This document shows positions 1-14,000 of a stretch of 64,000 bases of DNA, in pieces. The position numbers and the translations under genes were made by a program. Origin of the DNA: Dimorphilus gyrociliatus (lineage: Eukaryota; Annelida; Polychaeta; Dinophilidae); assembly GCA_904063045.1 (NCBI GenBank), contig CAJFCJ010000007.1, positions 3,417,404 through 3,481,403 of the forward strand, read 5' to 3'. Every line of letters begins with the position of its first letter. Position 1 is the first letter of the stretch. The notes under the pieces were generated by a model. That model saw only the letters and a program-made list of their open reading frames with translations. It searched no databases and had not been told where the DNA came from.

Positions 1-17
1 ATTTAAACTGTACTTAC

Positions 18-80
18 CCGTACAACAGCAACAAAGAAAGTAATAATACACGCGCTACTAAAGACTTGATTTATCTTCAT
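18..80 (-). CDS. First coding exon of a truncated secreted or membrane protein gene
   Basis: A minus-strand ATG at 78-80 opens a 63-nt exon encoding 21 residues (MKINQVFSSACIITFFVAVV then R). It ends exactly at a good donor (GTAAGTA, complement of 11-17). The peptide has a short charged start and a hydrophobic core, as expected for a signal peptide or signal anchor. The rest of the gene lies left of the window, so the product cannot be named. It would be in tandem with the CK2 gene, about 600 bases downstream of the CK2 stop. Seen: ATG, hydrophobic core, donor. Inferred: that this is a real first exon. Confidence 0.45.
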
Positions 81-677
81 TGTTTAATAGTGTTAACTGC
101 ATTGGCAGTTATATATACCTATAGCCGTGTCATCCGAGAAAAGTCCATATTTTATTATTTTTACGAATATACATAACGAAATAACTAAAACAGCCACAAG
201 TATCGCCGAATACAGTTTTATATTCCAAAAAGAAATCAATTTGGAGTAACAAACGGAGAAACAATATCGCAAACACAAGCTTACACAATAATTTAACTGT
301 TCTTTTTTTAAATCTGATTTCTTTAATCGTCCAGTTATACAAATACGACGAAGTGGCTCTCTTTTTTTTTTTTCACTTTTCAAGATTTAGCGGCTGCTGC
401 AGCCGGAACGGTTGAGTTAAGTGGAACCGGAGAGCTGGGCGCCACCAAATTATCTGTGTTAATTAAAGCGATCGAGTTAGAAAACAATATAAAAAAATTA
501 ATAGGGAGAAAATATAAATAAAAGCAAAAATTATAAATCTTGTTGTCTTTTTAACTATTGATACATAAACATATAAACAGGGATTTCAAAACATTCGTGA
601 AGATAATTTACGTCCTATAACAGTAATTTAAATAAACATTATTCATATGACCAGAAAATTATATTTTGAAATGAAAA
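81..677. other. Intergenic region between CK2 and the truncated gene
   Basis: This probably holds the CK2 3' UTR and the promoter of the truncated minus-strand gene. A minus-strand ORF at 93-383 (96 codons) has one hydrophobic stretch but no recognisable family and no splice context, so I do not call it a gene. Nothing else is visible. Confidence 0.4.
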
Positions 678-2410
<1,733 letters not shown>

Positions 2411-3858
2411 ATGGCGGAATCGATAGAAACAGCAAGCGTCGACACAAGTACTGAAAATAAGGATCAATGTGAGGATTTTTTCCTCAAAAGTGGCCAATTT
2501 GATGAATTATTTGAACATATTCGTCGAACAAAGTAAATTTGATCACAAACTATTATGTATTTCAAGTAAAATCGTCCAATAATTTTAGAGAACACAACGA
2601 TGCACTCGCAATTGAAACAGAAATGTTTAAAAAATTCCTTGAGAGAGTATCTCCTCTTGATGCTACTTTAGATACAAAATGGAATATAGCTCCACAGCCA
2701 CCACCTGGTCAAGACCAATTGAGTACGATGCCTGGCAGTAGAGCGTCGCGAAAGAGATCAAAATCTAAAGTTGGAGCAATAGATAAAACTCATAAACTAT
2801 CTCCTGAACAAAAGTGCGAAATTTCCCAAAGAGAAACGGATGAGCTGAAATCAGAATTAGTCCGTCTTAAAGAGAAAACATCAAAAGATATAGATCTTTA
2901 TAGAGTAGGTCTCTTATAGTAATGCAATCTTTATAATATTTTACATGCTATATCTTTTAAAGGCAATGATGGATGAAGCGGAAGAAAGGGAAGCTGAAAT
3001 AAATAGAGCAAGATATGAATTCGAAAGAGATATTGAAAAAGGAGCAAGAAACGCAAGAACCAACAAAGTCGTTGGAGAGAAAGTTCGACGTTACTTGGAA
3101 GAATATTTGAAGAGAAGAAATGAAAAAATTGATAAATTAAAGTTAAAAAATTCAACTCTAAAAGGTCAAAAGAAAAAATTATCTATGCAATTAAAGCAAA
3201 AGGAAGAAATGGGCGAAGTTTTGCACGAAGTTGACTTTAATCAACTTAAAATAGAAAATCAACAATATATAGAAAAGATCGATGAACGTAATCAAGATTT
3301 ATTAAAGCTAAAGATGACTGCTGGTAACACGCTTCAAGTACTTAATGCTTATAAAGTTAGTTGCGAATTATTTAAGCGAATAACTGTTATAGTTCTATAA
3401 TATGAATTATCTTGTTTAACAGCATAAACTACAAGAATGTACAGAGTTATCGAAAAGATTAGAACAAGAGGCTAACTCACGGAAAGAGCTATTGGAAAGA
3501 ATTGATTGTGAAACAAGTCAAGTTGAAAAGGAGCGAAACAAGGCCGAAAGTATTAATAAAAAACTTAAACAACAATTAGACGATTATAAAGTACCAGAGG
3601 TAATGGACTATGTGACAGAGAAGGCTGATGTTTACGAACTGCAAAAGAAAGTTAAAAGTTGGGAAAGAAAATTAGAAATTGCAGAGGTTAGCTTTAAACA
3701 AAAATTATTTTAATAGTCTAATATATTAACATCATTTGTAGATGGCTTTAAAAATTCACAAGAAAGATTGGACTCGTTTACAAATGACTAATCAAAATAA
3801 TCCCTGGTACGCTTCTGTACCTGCTCCGCCCGCGCAACAAAAAGTTCAAACACAATAG
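2411..3858 (+). CDS. CFAP263: Cilia and flagella associated protein 263 (CCDC113)
   Basis: Axonemal/centriolar-satellite coiled-coil protein needed for motile cilia. Five exons at 2411-2532, 2589-2904, 2963-3355, 3423-3686 and 3742-3858 join with consistent phases to 403 residues (human about 377). Recognition rests on conserved stretches along the whole length: ETEMFKKF, LSPEQKCEISQRE, VDFNQLKIENQQY, TAGNTLQVLNAYK, KAESINKKLKQQL and SWERKLEIAE, in the family order. Nearly all of it is heptad-rich, with KR-rich linkers (SRASRKRSKSKVG). The C-terminus (LQMTNQNNPWYASVPAPP) is the typical short non-coiled tail. Introns are 56-67 nt. Identification is by motif recall, without a database search. 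Confidence 0.9.
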
Positions 3859-4703
3859 CAAAAGTTTTGAAAGTACTATCCAATTTGTTTGCACACAAAG
3901 GAAGCATATTTATATCTTTATAATATGTAATATTTAAATATAAACTGAATCACTTAACAAAATACACTATTCGAAAGTGATTATATATACTTTATGTTAT
4001 TCTTTCCCATATTTCTTGAAAAGGACATGGTTTCCTGCCTTAAAAACATAACATTAATATGGGCCTTGTTTTCTTTATATACTTTTAAATATCTTAAGGA
4101 GTTATTTATTGATAAAAATTCATGAAAAACAAGTAAAACTGTTTGATGTTGCTCCAGTTATTTGATAAATAGAAATCATTAAAAATATTCCAACCCTGGT
4201 ATAACATAAAAAGAAGAAAAAAAAAACATAAAAAAATTGAAAACAACAATAGCAAATCAATAATACTATTTTATCGATAGGTATCAATAGTGAGTTGATT
4301 ATTGTACTCCTGAGACTGTCACAGCTGTCGCCTAGTTTCGATTTAACTAAGCCTAGCTAAAAATACATAGTTTCTATAATAAATAAAACTCTTTTTACTG
4401 CTTATGATATACTAAACATCTGAGATAAAGGCATTATTTCCATAACCCATTTTGTAGTAAAGATTACATATTTAATTTTTAAACTACAAAATATTTTTGT
4501 CTAGTTTTTACAATAATGTTTGTATTAGTTACCATATTAGTATACTGATAAGGTACAATTTTTGCCCTGTTTTTTAACCTTTAGATATATATATGTAATA
4601 CAAGTTCAAATTATTCCATATATAGTCAGTCATATGCTTTGAAGATTCCTTCAAAATCAGAGACAAACAATAGGAACCAACAGAAGACCAAATTAACTTT
4701 CCT
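3859..4703. other. Intergenic region between converging CFAP263 and EI24
   Basis: 845 bases of AT-rich sequence between two converging stop codons; it presumably holds both 3' UTRs. I see no ORF, RNA gene or ordered repeat. Confidence 0.5.
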
Positions 4704-6779
4704 TTATTGATTTAAATTATTCATCCTTTGTCTCAAGTAGGGGCTAAACTTTTTTAATAAAAAATTCGTCAAGGCTGCAGAGTGCTTAAAGAATCCTATT
4801 TCGCAATTCCTGTAACGAAAAGCGCATTTGTTTAAAAGTTTGATGGTATTACAATAAATAATAGGAAATACATACAGGTTCTCTTCAATAGGTTTCGCCT
4901 CATTAGCGCTTAGGATAAATAGAGGAAAGAACAAAGAAAATATGCACCCACTGTATTTTTTTTAATAATGTAGTTAACTGTTATAGACTAATATTAAATT
5001 CATCAGATTCTTATACATACCTAACAGCTGTACTTGAAAAGTATAGAGTAATGAAAGTCAAAGGAGATCCAAAACCGATGAAATATGGCCAGTTCTGTTC
5101 TGTATACTTTTTCCTTTTCTGTATTAACCAGCCTAGAAGAAGTAAATATTTTTTTTATAACAAAGCGCATCCATTATGAATTGTCGTCGTATTTTAAAAC
5201 GCTTTATAAATAAAGTAAAACAACATAAACAATCTCTCTTTTTAACGAAAAATATCTTTTTTAGTTGTTCTATATTTAACTTTAAAGAAACTAGTAAATT
5301 GATTAATCTTATATCTAGAAAGATAAGAACAATTTATCTTCGATATACAACTTAATGCGTTATCTGTAAATAAAAAGGAAATTTAACGGAAATTACTTAA
5401 TACAGGAAAAATGTTGTTAAACTAATAAAAAATAAAGTGACCTTTCGACTCAATAATATTTGTAAATTAATAAAGTATATTAAGTTATCTAAATATAAAT
5501 AGAAAGTTTATAAATTATTCTATAGACTTGCTTTATTCATTATTTAAATTGCTTTTTTGTAACATTTTACCTTGATTAATCCATCTATATTCAAAGGCAT
5601 AGAATCCGTATAAGATAGAAACATGTAAGCATTGAAGAATTGTTCTGACGAATTTAAATGGAAGTAGACACCAGACGAATGACTTCAAGTAAAAGAATTT
5701 CATTAAGCAATGGTATTGAAATTGATGTCTTCTTTACCTGAACGAGGAACAATGATTGCATAACTAAGCTGAAAACAGTGTCCGACAAAGAATCACTGAT
5801 TTTATGCTGATTTGACGCTCTCCCGCGTTGAACCCTATAAGCTTCATCTGCAATATCCTAAGATGAAAGGAAAAATTGTAATTAATGAATTATCATATTT
5901 TCTTAATCAGGCTTAATCCATATAATATATGCAATAAATAAATGTATAATTAAATCTAAGATATGACCAATTTGCGCCATCTTGTTGATTTATTTTAAAA
6001 TAATATTTGTCACTTACTTGAAACCAGAACGTGTTGAGAACTTTACTAATAATAAACAAAGGCAAAATCCATAAAGCACTTATGGACCACGACAAGAAGT
6101 TAGTTAGAAAAGACCAAAAGAAATTATCACGGTTTAAATTGCCTAGAAAATAAAAATTATCAATGAATTAAATGTTTTTCGTAGAAATCTTGTAATTAGT
6201 AATTTTACCAAAAACCAGGGAAGTTAAAGATTGGAGATTTGGCAGTAGCAGGTAATCGAAAGCTAATAAACTAACCTATTTAAAAAAAAATAAAAGATAA
6301 AATGTTAACATGAAACATTTTCGTTCTATTTTTTCCAAATTTAGAAAACTTTATTTTTAGTACTCACTAAGAATATTCCGCCATTCCATATACAACAGTC
6401 TACGACCCTTCTCCATATTTTTGGAGTTTCACTATAACATAAGTAAGATGAATGTTAGTGTTATTATGTAATAGTGTTTATATTTATAATTTACTTGTGC
6501 GTTTGTACAATGCCAGATTCTTGCAATCTTTCCCTCCGTCTTTGCTCTAAAACAGATCCTGTCCGAATCTGATGTTTTTCTGTATTCTTTAATTTATTCG
6601 TTTCATCTAATTTTAATATTACCACCGTGCCTATTGAAAAATAATTTGTACTATTAACAATGACCTACTTAAATCCCCCAACACACATAAATATTATGTT
6701 TTAGTAAACCTTGTAAGGCGTCTTTTGCTCCAAATAAAAATAATCTCAAAATTTTTTGGCATTTTTCAACGACATTCAT
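4704..6779 (-). CDS. EI24: EI24 (PIG8) ER membrane autophagy protein
   Basis: Multi-pass ER protein of the EI24/CysZ-like family, involved in autophagosome-lysosome events and growth suppression. The gene is split into about nine short exons. The start ATG is at 6777-6779 (MNVVEKCQKILRLFLFGAKD), followed by a charged segment with SVLEQRRRERLQE (about 6493-6632) and the aromatic CCIWNGGIF (about 6371-6430). Then come SWSISALWILPLFIISKVLN (within 6019-6137), a polar loop ending in SLVMQSLFLVQ (about 5757-5857), YAFEYRWINQG (about 5570-5690), NWPYFIGFGSPLTF (5021-5132) and the last exon 4704-4950 with FFPLFILSANEAKP. These match the human order and spacing; several segments are hydrophobic membrane spans. 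The C-terminus (RQRMNNLNQ) is divergent. Some exon edges are approximate. Confidence 0.92.
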
Positions 6780-7097
6780 TTTATCACCTTTTATATTTAT
6801 TGTCTAATGTCGATTTCGAAATTTTTCTTGTCAACATTTGATCGTTGTCTGCTATTTTCTACCAGTTTATTCAGAGCCAATTCCTATTTTACCAAATATT
6901 TGAAAACTTATAGATTTCTAAAGTTTGGATTAGAAAAAAAAGGGTTGATTTTTATAGGAATATTTTGTTTATTCTACTCGAAATTGTAATGAAAAATATA
7001 CTTCTTGCACACTTAAGGAGTAAAATGAAACACAAATGTAATTTAGAATAGTCGAGAAAATATCGTAGAGTTCCATATTCAAGCATTCTCATCGATT
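6780..7097. other. Intergenic region upstream of EI24
   Basis: 318 bases between the EI24 start and the p47 stop, both on the minus strand. It probably holds the EI24 promoter and the p47 3' UTR. The plus-strand ORF covering it (6756-6989) runs over the EI24 start and has no homology I recognise. Confidence 0.4.
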
Positions 7098-8559
7098 TTA
7101 CTGAAGCCTTTGAGTCATTGCCGACCCAAGAAGGCCAGCTTCTTCAAGAGTCTTATCTTCCTCTGAGTAGACTTTGTTCGGAAAAGTTGTCATTAGAACG
7201 AAATTTGCTTCTGCATATTCCTGTCTTTCAGATCGAACGAAATCTTTTAAATCCCCGACTGTATGACTGGTATTTAGTTTAGCAATCAGTCGTGAACCAT
7301 TTGCTAGACGTATTTGAATATTAGTCGTTGGCTTTGACGGATCTACTTCGGGCTTTCTGACTGAATCGACGGATGAACCTATATTACTAGAAGCAGCTTC
7401 GGGTGCAGACACTTCACCTCCTAAAGCTTGACCATAACCAGTAAATGCTTTACTGTTGGTTGAAGAGCAGAATTAAGAAAGAGCGAATTTAAAAAAAAAA
7501 TATTCTCTTAATGAATTATACAAACACTGTTTTCTTTTTGGAAACGTATTCTTCTTCTCTGTGATCTTCCATATCGAGGAAAACTTCGCCACCTTCTGCT
7601 TTGTTTATTAATTCTTGAGGGATATGTCCACTGGATATATCACGTAGAAATTTTGCGTTCTCAGGATTGGTAAATGGCCTCAATTCGTCATCATCTCCAA
7701 CTATAAATCCATTTTTGTACATTTTCAATATAACTTTCATGTTCTTTTTCATTCTACGCCCTCGAACAACTTCCGACTGCTCAGTTTCCGACTGACCTAA
7801 CCTGATAAGATAGTTTTTTCTATCAGGCTATAGAAATAGAATATAAAGACTATTATCACCTGTAGCCTGTTCCATGAAAGGCAGACGAGCCACTGGCCGT
7901 AGGTGCACTATCAGTAACTTCGACCGCGCCGTGTTCTCGAGCACTTTTGAAGATATTCTTAACCAAGTCTTTTTTTTTAGGTGGACCAAGTACTTGTTGT
8001 CCAGTCCCTCTCTCTGAGCCTGAAACAAGCTATTTTTATTGATTGAAGAGCCCTAATTGGAAAAGTGTACCTCCGGCATAATAAGCCTCTCCTTCTTCTT
8101 CACCGCTATCGGAAGAATTAGCCTCTTGATTTCTTAGAGCAGAAATAGATCCAAAACGGCTTTGAAAGAATTAATTTACTATAATTTGATTATGTATGGC
8201 TAAGTTATTAATTATACCTAGTTGGCTTAGGTGGATTTTTAATTTTTTCCGGCTCTTTTACTGGCTCTATTCGAACAGGTGGATCATTTCCTGCACTTGC
8301 AATATTTCTAAATTCTTCTCCTGATTCATCTTCTTCCATATTACAAAATCCATCGAGAGCAGCCTAAAAATATGAGAATATATAATCGTTGAGTCATTAG
8401 AGAACGTATTATCGCTCAACAATATATTGTATTCAAACAAACCTGTAGGTCACCGCCGTATGCTTCTAAAAGTCTAGAAGCCTCCTCTTTAGAGACATTA
8501 GTGATCTCTGAGAATGTTTGGACATCATTTTCGTTATCAAATTGCGAGTTGTCAGCCAT
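7098..8559 (-). CDS. NSFL1C: NSFL1 cofactor p47 (UBA-SEP-UBX p97 adaptor)
   Basis: Adaptor that recruits the AAA ATPase p97/VCP to Golgi and ER membrane fusion. The start ATG at 8557-8559 opens a UBA-like domain (FSEITNVSKEEASRLLEAYG...DLQ). An acidic linker with NSSDSGEEEGEAYYAGGSER and GTGQQVLGPPKKK follows (a p47 signature), then FKSAREHGAVEV. The SEP domain (7516-7752) has MYKNGFIVGDDDELRPF and EVFLDMEDHREEEYV. The C-terminal UBX domain (7098 to about 7330) has TNIQIRLANGSRLIAKLN and the p97-binding S3/S4 loop VLMTTFPNKVYSEEDKTL, ending MTQRLQ. Five or so exons are separated by introns of 60-110 nt. Domain order and end match the human protein. Confidence 0.95.
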
Positions 8560-8728
8560 TTATTTGAATTTATAATAGAGCGTTATTCTTTTTATAGAAA
8601 GTCCAATACAGAATGTTTTGCTAAAAAAGCGAACTTTTCGTCGATAAATAGATGCGCATTCTGAGAACGTTTAAAATGTTCTAAGAGAATATCTTCATTC
8701 AGAATAAACTTTTAATAGAGATATTCTA

Positions 8729-8766
8729 ATAATAATAATCATAATAATAATAATAATAATAATAAT
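8729..8766. repeat. (AAT)n microsatellite
   Basis: Imperfect trinucleotide run of about a dozen AAT units with one interruption (ATC). Seen directly. Confidence 0.9.
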
Positions 8767-9053
8767 TAAAGGAATAGATAAAGGACGCGATATTGGTATC
8801 AATCTATAGCCAATCACTAAAGAACAGACCTTATAGTCTTAATAGACATTAGGACATCTAAACTTTTATCATTAATTCCTATTGTAGATATTATCTAGAG
8901 TTTAAAATTACATTATAGGCTTCTTCGGCTTTTAATAAAACTTTTCAAGTTTAAAAGTGAAAATTCAATACAAAGTTCATCTTGTTAAACTTCTACTATT
9001 TTGTATTAAGAAAAGAAGATGTGTATAAAAAAAATAAAGCGAAAGATATATAA

Positions 9054-9094
9054 TTTCTTCTTCTTCTTCTTCTTCTTCTTTTTCTTCTTCTTCT
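9054..9094. repeat. (TTC)n microsatellite
   Basis: About thirteen TTC units with one interruption (TTT). Seen directly just downstream of the SDR stop codon. Confidence 0.9.
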
Positions 9095-9146
9095 CTACAT
9101 TAAGGTATTAGGATAAATATTCAAATTCTTTCATTAAACAGGCAAA

Positions 9147-10409
9147 TCATTCGGCTTTCGTCTTCGGGAAGAAACCTTCTCTCATAAATTCGTCCAATTT
9201 AATTAGAGCTCTCATTGGAATGTATCTAAAAATAGTTTTAATTATTAAATTAATAAGAATTTAGTGAAATAGTAAAATACATACAATTTTAAGAAATATA
9301 CTAAGCTTAGCAAATAACCAGGAATTGATACCATGAATTTATTACGTAAGGTAGCGTCAACTATAACTGAGGCAACGTGTTCAGGTGTTAAGAGAACGTC
9401 GGTTCTAAAAAGGAATAATTTAAATATGTTGTTTAATATACGAAAAGTAGTATACAAACTTATAATTAGAATGATCCAATACATTAGAAATCAAGTGTGT
9501 ATCAACAAACATTGGACATATGCATGTCACGTGGATATCGGTAAATTTTTCTAACTGAAGTTCGTGTTTAAGTGATTCACTTAGGCCGACTACTGCAAAT
9601 TTTGAAGAGCTGTTTAAAAATATATTAGAAAATTAGATAAAAGAACATAACGTATAGGTAACCAACCAGTAGTCAGTTAACATAGATTTACCAACTACAC
9701 CAGCCATGGATGCAATTTCTACAATATGTCCACTCCTTCTCTTCTTCATACCGGGGAGAACGTGTTGAATAAGCTAATTGGATTATATAAGCGTCTTATT
9801 AATCCATTGTATCTTTCATAAATATATATTTACTTACCCAAAAATGACAGATAATATTAAGGTGAAAGGTTAGCTCTATTTCTCTCTGGCTTAAATCAGA
9901 GATTTTTCTAACAGGCATAACTCCGGCATTGTTAACTAGTATATCAACTTGGCCTACGTCTTCCCATATTTTTTCGAATAGTAAATCAACCTCCGACTTA
10001 CTGGTAATGTCGCATACATAACTATAAACAGTTCCGCCTTTTTCTTCGACTGCCGTTACAACTTTATTTAAAAGTTTCTTATTGACGTCGACAAGAATCA
10101 CTTTAGCCCCTTCTGCAGCAAATTGTAACGATTCTTGGAAACCAATACCGCCACCTGCACCGGTAATCAAGGCAACCTAAAATAAGATTAATTCAATTAA
10201 TAATTATTCCTTTTATTTACAAAAATGCATCAACAATTCTCTTTAGACAAATTTAGCTTGAGAGGCAGGTATGCTAGTTCGTCTCTTATTTATCTTTGAC
10301 CCACTTAGTATTTTTGATACAATTTGTGTCTGAGCAATTAGCAACAGCTACTAGTACATTGAATTTTGTGGTCTATATACATATGTAAATATATATATTG
10401 AGAAGATAG

Positions 10410-10440
<31 letters not shown>

Positions 10441-10595
10441 AAAAAAAACAGAAGATTAAATAGTCCCTTAAATTGCCCTACCTGCCCTGCTATACTCTTC
10501 CTTGGCCTTGGGACAATCATTCTATAAAGAACTTCAAAGTATGAGAAAATCAGGGTTGCGAGTACCATCGGTACTTCAGTAATTTTTCCGAACAT
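9147..10595 (-). CDS. Short-chain dehydrogenase, SDR16C / 17-beta-HSD11-like
   Basis: Predicted NAD(P)-dependent retinoid/steroid/lipid dehydrogenase anchored to ER or lipid droplets. The start ATG at 10593-10595 gives a hydrophobic N-terminal anchor (VPMVLATLIFSYFEVLYRMI) and a basic IVPRPRKSIAGQ. The Rossmann motif is ALITGAGGGIGFQ, then DVNKKLL for cofactor choice, VDILVNNAGVMP, the catalytic Ser in HIVEIASMAG and the catalytic YCSSK formed across a splice junction (about 9610-9670). After that come VTCICPMFVDTHLI and a C-terminus REGFFPKTKAE with stop at 9147-9149. Length, anchor and the CPMFVDT segment fit epidermal retinol dehydrogenase 2 / HSD17B11-13. Substrate cannot be read from sequence. 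A 52-nt GATA/GA microsatellite lies in its first intron. Confidence 0.9.
10405..10448. repeat. GATA/GA microsatellite in SDR intron 1
   Basis: A GATA-type run passes into a GA run and then an A run. It sits in the first intron of the dehydrogenase gene, just downstream of the exon encoding the membrane anchor. Confidence 0.85.
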
Positions 10596-11077
10596 CTTTA
10601 CTGTTCAAAGTATTTTCTACGAATAACTCTTATCTGAAGAATCTATAAAATATAGCGATAGATTATGCTATTTTACCGTCTTGCAGACTGCCTATCAAAG
10701 TTCAAGGTCACACAAGGAATAATTTCCTTAAGTTGCTTATACACATAACCAGTCTACATGAAAAAATAGTGAACAACTAGTTTTGTAATATTAATCAAAA
10801 TCTGTATTACTTATGAACCTTTAATGGAAAGTTAAATAATGGCAAAAAAAGCAATTTCCAAGAAAAACATAATTAACTATTATGGAAATAAAAAGATAAT
10901 AGTTATCAGAAATGGTGAATATTTAATAATAAACGGTTCGGAACTAAATTATCAAGTAATTTATGATATCTCCTGACAAAATAATGATTTTCAACAAAAT
11001 TTATTAACAACATACTGATAAAATCAATATATCTATGTACATAATCTGAATAAAGTTTTACAGTAACTTCTTTTCAA
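10596..11077. other. Intergenic region between SDR promoter and RBBP6 3' end
   Basis: 482 AT-rich bases with no ORF or RNA gene that I can support. It contains the SDR promoter and the presumed RBBP6 3' UTR. Confidence 0.5.
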
Positions 11078-14000
11078 TTACTTGCTGGATTTTTTGTGTT
11101 TTTTATGCTTTTTAGCTTTTTTGTGTTTTTTCCTCTTTTCCTCGTCGCTATCTTCATAATTAGGAACGAACTTTGATTCATCTGTTTTAAAAGGCAAATT
11201 TTTAGTTAAATTGTTACTTAGTCTAATTTACATAAATGTTACAAGGCTATGTTTTTTTTTAGAATATATCAAATGAACTTATTCTTGCACATAAAACTTT
11301 CAATCTAACTTAGAGTCTATGTAAAATTTCAGGTTATTTAATAAAGATAATAATACGTTTAAATATTATTGACAAGTAATGAGTTGTGTGATTAAAGGAA
11401 TTATCGAATGATGGGTAATTCGTTCTTCAATTTAGAGTTATATCTAAAAGCTGTTACACCTAGAAGACCTACAGTGGTAAAAATATAAATAAAGTAATTG
11501 CCGTGACAAATGAGATGATTTTTATCATCCTTTTTATCCCCTCTTCTTTCGTCTCGTTTTTCGTCACGTTTTGATTCTCGCTTATCTTTACGTTCATCTC
11601 TTTTCTCTTCCCTTCTCTCCTCTCTTCGATCATCTCGGCGATCGTCCCTTCTTTCTTCGGGCCATTCTTCTCTTCGACGATCTCGTTTTTCCTCCCATCT
11701 GTCCTCTCTGCGCTCATTCTTCCTCTCAACACGTCTTTCATCTTCAAACCTCTCTTCCCTTCTTTCCTCTCTTCTTTCTTCTTCTCGCCTGTCTCTTCTA
11801 TCGTCTCTCCTCTCCTCCTTTCTGTCTTCCTCTCGCCTGTCTCTTCTATCGTCTCTCCTCTCCTCCCTTCTCTCTTCCTCTCGCCTGTCTCTTCTGTCGT
11901 CTCGCCTCTCTTCCCTTCTTTCCTCCTTTCTGTCTTCCTCCCGCTTATCTTTTCTATCGTCTCGTCTCTCCTCCCTTCTTTCGTTTCTTTCGCGACCCTT
12001 CTTTTTGTCTTTTTCAAGTGGAAGAGGATCAGGAGTATCTTTTGGGTCTTTTTTAGATTCTTCTGATTTTTCAACTTTTCTCTCCTCCTTTTCAAGTTCT
12101 TTCCTATCTTCTACAGACTTTCGTCTTTTCTCATCTATTATCAAAAGTTATTAATTACAGCTTTAAAGGATATTAAAAATATGTTTCTAATATTCTTACC
12201 TCTCTCCGAGGAATCTGATTTTCTTGAGCGTGATCTTTTTTTCTTTTTCTTCTTTTTATCGGAAGAGGAATCACTTGATTTTTTAAGATATTCCATAAAA
12301 TCAGCCATAAATTTTGGATCCATTTGTAAATTGTCTTTTTTATTACCCATTCTCGATCTGGACCTAGATCTAGACCTGGACCAAGATCTTGATCTTGATC
12401 GTCGTCCTCTAGATCTTGATCTGGATCTAGACCTTTTCCTATAATGCCTTGGAGATCTTCGTGACCTAGAGGGTGAACGTTTATAATAAGGAGGTGAGAA
12501 ATATCGGCTTTTCGGAACAGGCGATCTAGATCTCCTAGGAGATCGAGACCTTCCTGGAGAACGTGATCTATATGAAAAAGGAGAGGGAGATAAAGAGTCT
12601 CTATTTTGTGTGGCTCTCTGCTGAAGTGCCATTTCGCACTCTCTTACAAACTCAGCACTCTTATCAATTTCCTTTCGCTTTTCACGCTCCTTCATTAAGC
12701 GCTGTTTTTCATAAAACTCTTCTTTTGATAGGGGCGGAGTTACAGGTCTCAAAGTTCCTGTTGATGGCCATGGTGTTCCGATAGGCCTTGGTGGCACTAT
12801 TGGTTGTTGTGGCAGTAAGTTGGGGCCAGTTCCAGTGTGTATAAAATTTCTAAATAGATTCAGAATTCCGAGTGGTGATGGGTTGTTAATCACGGGTCGA
12901 TACATAGGATTCACCGTTGAGTATGGGACAATACCTGATAAATAAGAATACTTAAGAAAGAACTTTTGTATTTGTATCTTCTTATTGCATCGGAATTTAA
13001 AAAAGGAATAAATGGAATAAACTCTTGGTTACTACTTTTAGTTTATTTTTTTTAACAAAGGTAAGGACTATCACAGATGAATGCTTTGATAACTTACCCG
13101 GAGTAGGTACGACTACTGAAGTATTTGTCGATATTGTGTTTACTACAGTAGATACTGGGGTTTCTTGAGTAGTGGAACTAACGTCTTCTCTTGGACTATC
13201 TCCCTCAGGAGGTGTCCCTACGGAATTGGGTGACTGGTTTGGACTATTCTTTGCATTTTTCTGCAGAAGTTTGATAACTGGTTTGTTAGGAAGTGTAAAA
13301 CCTGGGGGGAGTTCATCTTTCTTTTCCAAGTAACCGTTCTTGCTTCTGAAATTCTCAACGACTTTTCGAATGTTTTCATTGGGAACTAGACCATCTGTTG
13401 GAGATATTTTAGTCTTTTTGCAATTAGGACATTCGTGTGTCTCGGTTTCAAGTAATCTATTTCGAATACATTCATCACAGAAGCTTTTGTGGCAACACAC
13501 AGTTATAACAGCATCCTTCATTAAATCATTGCAAAGAAAACATTGCAACTCAGCAGGAATTTCTTGTTCGATAACTGGTTCCACCTCCGATTCATTTCCT
13601 GGGAAGAATGGTGGTTTTTCTTTCTTGCCCGTCGCGTAAGCAACACTGAAATAATAATCAATAAGTAACTTATCTAATGAACTCTTTAACATAAGTAAAT
13701 ACTTACGCATCTAGTTTATTAACAACAATATTCCCCTTGTCTGTAACCATAGCTCCAGGCGGTAGATTTTTGCTATCAACATCCACAGGTTTCATAAAAC
13801 TCATAGGTATACCCGTAGGTCTTTTTATTCTTGAAGGTGCCTCATTAGAAGAAGTGTTCTCCCTTCTTGCAGCCACACATTGCCATTTGTAATGACCTCG
13901 TTTATTACAATTATGACAAACATAGGAATCATAAGGCTTTTTCGTTCTGCTGTATTCGGATGGATTGTACATGGAAGTCGATTGTTGTATAGCGGCCCAT

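Larger units (their letters stand above)
8560..9146. other. Intergenic region between SDR 3' end and p47 promoter
   Basis: 587 AT-rich bases with two microsatellites, an (AAT)n run at about 8729-8766 and a (TTC)n run at about 9054-9094. It should hold the p47 promoter and the 3' UTR of the dehydrogenase. No further gene is seen. Confidence 0.5.

Noticed and set aside
93-383. Minus-strand ORF with a hydrophobic stretch
   Set aside because: No recognisable family, mostly Lys-rich low-complexity start, and it lies in a normal intergenic position upstream of a better signal-peptide exon.
11571-12056. Plus-strand 161-codon ORF rich in Pro, Phe, Leu and Ser
   Set aside because: Shadow of the purine-rich Arg/Glu repeat on the other strand.
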